DNA of 29,436 bases from JAZKFT01 sp043760535 (GTDB lineage Bacteria > Bacteroidota > Bacteroidia > Chitinophagales > Chitinophagaceae), in NCBI GenBank assembly GCA_043760535.1, contig JAYUOV010000252.1, forward strand, positions 1 through 29,436, written 5' to 3'. Under the pieces are notes generated by a model that was given only the letters and a program-made list of their open reading frames with translations, searched no databases and was not told the DNA's origin. How positions within the stretch are numbered: position 1 is the stretch's first letter; every line of letters begins with the position of its first letter. The position numbers and the translations under genes are program-made. Below, in pieces: positions 24,231 through 29,436 of this stretch.

Positions 24231-27062
24231 ATGAAGCAGCTACAAATGTTACGAAGATTTCTCACAGTTACAATCCTACTTTCTTTATCCCTTTTTGCCA
24301 TAGCCCAAAAGGGAAAAATCAGTGGTAAGGTTTCTAACAACAAAAACGAAGCACTTTCCGGCGTTTCAATCAAAGTAAAAGACGCAGTGGGTGGTACACA
24401 ATCTGGTGTAGATGGTACCTATACTATTACCCTTGATGCCATTAAAAAATTGCAGGTAATTTTTTCTTATGTAGGTTACGAAACCAAAACAATAGATGTA
24501 GAACTAAAGCTTAACGAGGATTTTAATCTGGATATACTTTTAGACCTGCCAACCAAAACCGATAACAACGTTGTGGTAAAAGCAGCTGCCCGCAGTGCCC
24601 GTAACGAAACGGTAAATGCAATTATCCAATTTCAAAAAAATACTAATACTGTAGCATCTGTTGTTTCCGCCGAATCTATTAAGCGTTCGCCGGATAGAAA
24701 TAGCGGCGATGTGCTAAAGCGTGTACCAGGAGCTAGCGTACAGGAAGGAAAATATTTGATTGTACGTGGTTTGGCCGATCGTTACAACCAGGCAATGCTC
24801 AATGGTATATTGCTGCCGAGTACAGAAGCCGATCGTAAAACATTCTCCTTCGATCTTATTCCTTCTAACATGATTGATAACATGATTATCAATAAAGCAT
24901 TTGTTCCAGAGCTTCCCGGCGAATGGGCGGGTGGATTGGTACAGGTAAATACCCGAGATATCCCAACCAAAAATTTCTTTTCTATACAAATAGGCACGGG
25001 CTTTAATACCCAAACGGTAGCTAACGATTTTTATACCTACAGAGGTGGCAAAACAGATTGGTTAGGGATAGATGATGGCACAAGAAATTTACCAGCTTCA
25101 TACACTACCAAAAACCAATTCCAGATATTATCTCCTTCAGAAAAAAATGAAATAGGTAAGCAAATGCAAAATGTTTGGAGTGCAGAAACTGGCGCTTCAC
25201 CCATCAATTCATCTTTACAGGCAAATGGTGGTTTTGTAAAAAAATTCAAGGGCAACAGGCAGTTGGGCGTAATACTTGGTATTACTTATAATAAAACAAA
25301 CAGGTACACCCAATTGACGAATAATGGTTACAGTTTTTCCAGTGGCAACGTGGTAACCCCAGACTTTTTGTATAACGATGATAAATACGCACAGGATGTG
25401 TTAGCTGGTGCATTAGGTACCATTACTTATCAGTTTAACAGCAATAACAAAATATCTTACAAAACCATTTTTAATATAAACACCAGCGATTACACAACGC
25501 TTAGAAATGGTCTTTTGAACAATGGCCGCTCACCGTTCGATAGTCTTCGTGGTACAGAACTGGCTTTGAAGCAAAACCTTTTTTGGAACAACCAATTGTC
25601 TGGTGAGCACAATTTGCCTACGGCACAAATGAAGTTTAAATGGTATGGATCTTTTAATGTACTTGATGCTTATATACCCGATCAGCGCCGCCTGTTGTAT
25701 TTAAAAGACAACAGCACAGCTAACAACCCTTTTACTGCACAAATAACCAACACCCTCTCTCAGCAAAGTGGCAACAGGTTCTACCAGTTTTTAAACGATT
25801 ATGTATATACTGTAGGTGGAGATCTTACCAAATCATTTACCCTATTTAACCAAAAGCAAACGGTGAAAGGTGGTTATTTATTCCAAGTAAGAGACAGGCT
25901 GTTCGATTCTAAACCATTTAGTGTGTACCTGCCAAGAGATAATGCACAATTAAGAACCTTAGCCCCATCACAAATTTTTGCACCCGGCAACTTTGGTGAT
26001 GGATCTCCATCAAGCACTCAATTGTCCTTCGATGCTATTGGTGGCAATATTTACCGCTACCTGGCCAATAATATTTTAAATGCCGGTTTTATTCAGTTCG
26101 ATAACCAGTTTACTCCTAAACTTCGTTTGGTGTGGGGCCTTCGGGTAGAAAACTTTAATCAGTTGTTGGGTAGTGTAAAGCAATGGGATCCACGCCATTC
26201 TAACACAGATGTAACCGATTTTCTGCCGGGATTAAACGCTACATATAAGGCCAATGCCAAAACCAATATCCGTTTTTCTGCTTCGCAAACCGTAGTTAGG
26301 CCGGAGTTACGTGAGCTGGCTACTTTCCAGTTTTTCGATTTCGACCTAAATGCAACCGTACAGGGTAGCCCAGGATTACAACGCACCAAAATAACCAATA
26401 TGGATCTTCGGTACGAGTTGTATCCAAAAGCAGGTGAGGTATTTAATGTTGGAGTCTTTTATAAATACTTTGATAAACCAATAGAGCAAACTTTTAACCT
26501 TGGTGGTGGCGGTGGCAGCACATTTAACTATTCTAACCCCGAACAAGCTACAGCTTATGGTGTGGAACTGGAATATCGCAAAAAGCTTGATTTTAATGAG
26601 GTTACAAAAAATTTCACTTTTCTTACCAACCTCTCTTATATAAAAAGTAAGGTTGAAGATTCCAAACTGGCACTAGACCGCCCTTTACAGGGGCAGAGTA
26701 ATTACCTGATTAACGCAGGCTTACTGTTCGATCTTGAAAAAGCTGGTTTTAACGCTACCGTATTGTATAACCAAATTGGCGAACGCATTGCATTTGTAGG
26801 TACAGGTTCGGCAGCGGGTGCCGCAGCAGATTTTCCAGACATCTGGGAAAGTACAAGGCCGGTTCTCGATTTTCAGGTTACTCAAAAAATCATCAAGAAA
26901 AAAGGCGAAATACGCCTTGGCATTTCCGACATTCTTAACAAGAAACTGTACTTCTATCAAAATATTGACGGTAATACCAAACTCAATAAAGGGATAGACA
27001 CCTACCGCTTTACACGCCAATTTGGAACTACGTTCAGCTTAACATTCGGGTATAATTTTTAA
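24231..27062 (+). CDS. TonB-dependent outer-membrane receptor, possibly phosphate-regulated
   Basis: This 943-residue protein has a signal peptide ending LFAIAQKG (about 27) and a carboxypeptidase-regulatory-like domain at 29-110. The plug lies at about 135-245 with RSPDRNSGDVLKRVPG, then IVRGLADRYNQAMLNGILLP and PGEWAGGLVQVNTRD. The barrel ends in TTFSLTFGYNF. The 'RGLxDRYNxxxLNGxxLPSxxxDR' plug is a distinct subgroup, also common in Proteobacteria, and unlike SusC. The next gene (48 bp on) encodes a beta-helix-like lipoprotein, apparently in the same operon. Start choice lies between ATG 24231 and ATG 24246 (Met6). The 11-bp repeat array immediately upstream suggests induction by phosphate starvation and hence uptake of a phosphorus compound; this is inference. 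Confidence 0.9.
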   Translation: MKQLQMLRRFLTVTILLSLSLFAIAQKGKISGKVSNNKNEALSGVSIKVKDAVGGTQSGVDGTYTITLDAIKKLQVIFSYVGYETKTIDVELKLNEDFNLDILLDLPTKTDNNVVVKAAARSARNETVNAIIQFQKNTNTVASVVSAESIKRSPDRNSGDVLKRVPGASVQEGKYLIVRGLADRYNQAMLNGILLPSTEADRKTFSFDLIPSNMIDNMIINKAFVPELPGEWAGGLVQVNTRDIPTKNFFSIQIGTGFNTQTVANDFYTYRGGKTDWLGIDDGTRNLPASYTTKNQFQILSPSEKNEIGKQMQNVWSAETGASPINSSLQANGGFVKKFKGNRQLGVILGITYNKTNRYTQLTNNGYSFSSGNVVTPDFLYNDDKYAQDVLAGALGTITYQFNSNNKISYKTIFNINTSDYTTLRNGLLNNGRSPFDSLRGTELALKQNLFWNNQLSGEHNLPTAQMKFKWYGSFNVLDAYIPDQRRLLYLKDNSTANNPFTAQITNTLSQQSGNRFYQFLNDYVYTVGGDLTKSFTLFNQKQTVKGGYLFQVRDRLFDSKPFSVYLPRDNAQLRTLAPSQIFAPGNFGDGSPSSTQLSFDAIGGNIYRYLANNILNAGFIQFDNQFTPKLRLVWGLRVENFNQLLGSVKQWDPRHSNTDVTDFLPGLNATYKANAKTNIRFSASQTVVRPELRELATFQFFDFDLNATVQGSPGLQRTKITNMDLRYELYPKAGEVFNVGVFYKYFDKPIEQTFNLGGGGGSTFNYSNPEQATAYGVELEYRKKLDFNEVTKNFTFLTNLSYIKSKVEDSKLALDRPLQGQSNYLINAGLLFDLEKAGFNATVLYNQIGERIAFVGTGSAAGAAADFPDIWESTRPVLDFQVTQKIIKKKGEIRLGISDILNKKLYFYQNIDGNTKLNKGIDTYRFTRQFGTTFSLTFGYNF

Positions 27063-27110
27063 TCAATCGGGTTTTACACCATTTCAATTAATCAACAAGA
27101 AATAACAATC

Positions 27111-28622
27111 ATGAAAAAAATCATTCTTTATTCCGCTCTGGCTATTGCAGCACTATCTGGTTGCAGAAAAATTGAAACGGACGGTGAAAAAGAAATCGTA
27201 ATCATCAATGGTGGCGGCGGTACTACTACTGGCCAAACCATTACACTAAAAGGAAGGATTACAAAAGATACACTGCTAAAGAAAGAAAATACGTACATAT
27301 TAGAAGGGCCAGTGTACGTGGCAGGTGGTGCCAAAATGACGATACAAGCAGGAACAATCATTAAAGGACAAATTTCTGGTGCTGCCGTTTCTTGTCTTGT
27401 AATTACAAGAGGTTCTCAGATTATAGCTAATGGTACAGCTACCGAACCCATCGTTTTTACCTCTAACTCACCTAACCCACGTAGTGGCGATTGGGGCGGT
27501 GTTGTAATATTGGGCAGATCTAATGTAAATACAACTTACACAGTAGATCCTGCCACCACCTACCCACAAAACCCAACTGCGGTAGTAGGTTTAGGTACAC
27601 TGCAAATAGAGGGAGGCGTGGATAACAGTTTTGCCGATGGTGTATGTGGTGGTGGTACCACACCCATTCTTAACGATAATTCTGGCACACTACGTTATGT
27701 GCGAATTGAGTATGCAGGCTATGCCCAAATACCCGATAGAGAATTAAACAGCCTTACACTTGGAGCTTTAGGTAGCGGAACAACCATCGAATACGTACAG
27801 GTAACTTTTGCAAAAGATGATGCTTTTGAGTGGTTTGGTGGTACTGTTAATTGCAAGTATTTAGTAGCCTGGAAAACACAAGATGATGATTTAGATACAG
27901 ATAATGGCTACTCAGGAACGGTTCAGTTTGCATTGGTTGTAAGAGATTCGCTGATTGCCGACGTATCTAGTTCAGAAGCTTTTGAAAGCGATAACAATGC
28001 ACAGGGCAGTGCTTTATCTCCAACTATATTGAGCCAAACAAGACCAGTATTTTCTAATGTAACTGCAATAGGCCCCCGGGCTACGCCTAATAACATCGGT
28101 AACTCTTTGTATTTGGCTGGTGCACAAATAAGAAGAAATTCGGCCTTGTCTATTTTTAATTCTGTTATAATGGGTTGGCCACGTGGTTTGCTTATTGATG
28201 CAGCTACAGGGCGCCCTACAGATTTGAATATTGCAGATAGTTCACTTCGGGTTCGGAATACAATTATTTCAGGTTCTAACATACCTGTTGCTTATACAGT
28301 TAGTGTTTCGGCTCCAACCGGACAAACTATGACTACCATAACCGATTGGTACAATACCACTTTTAATGGCAACCGTATAATAGCTACAAACGATTCTGTA
28401 GGTTACACCCGTCCGTTCGATTACAGCAATCCGGATTTCACACCATTCGGCTCACCCAATGTTTTGGGCAGGCCTAACCCAATCATCAATGGTTTCAGCT
28501 TTAGCGATCCTAAGCTTGCTGGTAACGCTGGCATTACACCAGTTACATTCCGTGGTGCGGTTGGCCCAAGTGGTGAGTTTGCAAGCTGGTACAAGGGCTG
28601 GTGCAAGTTCACAGCTAATTAA
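27111..28622 (+). CDS. Beta-helix-like surface lipoprotein, partner of the TonB receptor
   Basis: This 503-residue protein has lipobox LSGC (Cys18) followed by RKIETDGEKE, an acidic/basic pattern seen in surface-exported lipoproteins. After a Gly/Thr linker it shows solenoid-type repeats: AGGAKMTIQAGTIIKGQ, GSQIIANGTATEPIVFTS, GDWGGVVILGRSNV, TLRYVRIEYAGY, TIEYVQVTFAKDDAFEWFGG. This 'xIxANGTxxxPIVFTS...GDWGG' pattern belongs to a widespread, functionally uncharacterised Bacteroidota/Proteobacteria family, often predicted as parallel beta-helix. The C-terminus contains SGEFASWYKGWCKF. It has no visible catalytic motif. Its place 48 bp after a TonB receptor suggests that it binds or presents the receptor's ligand. 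No terminator hairpin is evident after it. Confidence 0.85.
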   Translation: MKKIILYSALAIAALSGCRKIETDGEKEIVIINGGGGTTTGQTITLKGRITKDTLLKKENTYILEGPVYVAGGAKMTIQAGTIIKGQISGAAVSCLVITRGSQIIANGTATEPIVFTSNSPNPRSGDWGGVVILGRSNVNTTYTVDPATTYPQNPTAVVGLGTLQIEGGVDNSFADGVCGGGTTPILNDNSGTLRYVRIEYAGYAQIPDRELNSLTLGALGSGTTIEYVQVTFAKDDAFEWFGGTVNCKYLVAWKTQDDDLDTDNGYSGTVQFALVVRDSLIADVSSSEAFESDNNAQGSALSPTILSQTRPVFSNVTAIGPRATPNNIGNSLYLAGAQIRRNSALSIFNSVIMGWPRGLLIDAATGRPTDLNIADSSLRVRNTIISGSNIPVAYTVSVSAPTGQTMTTITDWYNTTFNGNRIIATNDSVGYTRPFDYSNPDFTPFGSPNVLGRPNPIINGFSFSDPKLAGNAGITPVTFRGAVGPSGEFASWYKGWCKFTAN

Positions 28623-28776
28623 TAGTTCACACTCAAGTTTTTTCGTAGCAATAAAGAATGACTATTCGCATTTTGGTTACACAAATATATTTGGAACTTG
28701 TATCTAAATAATTTAGTTATAACCAGCACAGCATTTTTTGCTAACTACTCTAACGAATAAAGTTGCGAAGCATGTT

Positions 28777-29316
28777 TTAAAAGTAAAAGACAGCCTGAAC
28801 ACAATGAGTGTAAGCAATGCGGCTCGTTTCAGGTACACTTATATTCTTGAAACCAGTAACATAACCTCTTTTTTCAAGAGTTTCCTCTACTGCATCGTCC
28901 ATGATACTGCGAACAATGTAGGGCGTGGTTTTTAAAATAGAGGCAACAGTGCTTTGTACCTTCATTTTTGGCAATAAAGCAATCACCAATTGCTTTAATA
29001 AGGCTGTAAAACCACGCCCGGCAGGGGCAAATGTTGGTGTAAACGTTACAACTTTGGATAAACCACTATTAACATATCTAGGTAGCCTACAAACGATGTA
29101 ATATTTATACTCGAACCAGCTTTAATGCTGCCATTCACATTCAGGGGCAAAATCATAAATAGAATGACTTTGACCATTGACATAACAAGTTGATGACATA
29201 TATTTTAAATAGATTCTGATTATCTTTTTAGATGTCTTTATTTTCTCAACTTTTACAATATTGAAGTCGTCGGTAACACCTAACATCTCTTGTAAAAAAG
29301 GGGTAAATTCCATCAC
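28777..29316 (-). pseudogene. Truncated ISL3-family transposase with an internal stop
   Basis: Two open pieces lie in the same minus-strand frame. The upstream one (29316-29122) reads MMEFTPFLQEMLGVTDDFNI and ends SIYDFAPECEWQH. After the TAA at 29122-29124 the frame continues SWFEYKYYIVCRLPRYVNSG, then VVTFTPTFAPAGRGF, ALLPKMKVQSTVASILKTT and IVRSIMDDAVEETLEKRG. These match the N-terminal zinc-ribbon part and the helix-turn-helix of ISL3 transposases ('YDFAPxRxWQHL', 'VASILxTTxYxVRxIM'). The catalytic DDE half is missing: after FKNISVPETS the frame degenerates and stops at 28777. One nonsense mutation plus C-terminal loss makes it inactive. Terminal inverted repeats were not located. Confidence 0.7.
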
Positions 29317-29436
29317 ATAAAATGATAAAATTAAAATCCATTGTAACTATTCAGGCAAATATTAACACTTTTTAGTAAATGTGGAATAAAAGTTGGCTTA
29401 AAGTTCATAAAATGGTATGAGCTTGTGCTGATGATC

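Overview
The window looks like a chromosomal segment of a low-GC member of the Bacteroidota, most likely Chitinophagaceae or a near relative. The grounds are SusC/SusD proteins, several TonB-dependent receptors with an N-terminal carboxypeptidase-regulatory-like domain, a one-protein hybrid two-component regulator (HTCS), lipoproteins with Lys/Glu-rich residues after the lipobox cysteine, and promoter-like TAnnTTTG elements. I see no tRNA, rRNA or CRISPR array.

Layout. (1) 1-1772 is a gene graveyard: a decayed ECF sigma / anti-sigma pair on the minus strand, then a decayed DUF2975 membrane protein / XRE regulator pair on the plus strand. (2) 2163-4613 is an intact orphan outer-membrane beta-barrel receptor followed by a strong terminator. 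(3) 4753-5901 (minus) is an ECF sigma factor with a downstream three-helix membrane protein, a likely anti-sigma partner. (4) 6366-8264 (minus) is a low-affinity phosphate transporter (PiT) and its DUF47/PhoU-like partner. (5) 8848-18938 (plus) is a compact polysaccharide utilisation locus: SusC, SusD, a GH5-RICIN/CBM13 lipoprotein, a GH30-type enzyme and a GH35 beta-galactosidase. It is met tail to tail by an HTCS regulator (19084-23247, minus). (6) 24231-28622 is a TonB-dependent receptor plus a beta-helix-like lipoprotein, preceded by four direct repeats of T(A/T)ACA spaced exactly 11 bp, the architecture of a PhoB/PhoP binding site. (7) 28777-29316 is a broken ISL3-family transposase.

How they may work together. 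The enzyme set suggests that the PUL degrades beta-1,6-linked galactan, for example type II arabinogalactan side chains. The GH5 enzyme cuts at the surface, SusC/D import the oligosaccharides, GH30 and GH35 finish them in the periplasm, and the HTCS senses a product. The receptor/lipoprotein pair at the right is a candidate phosphate-starvation outer-membrane uptake system. The most unusual observations are that 11-bp repeat array, the apparent loss of the ATG start of the GH30 gene (ATA in the expected place, TTG further in), and several interspersed repeat elements in the intergenic regions.
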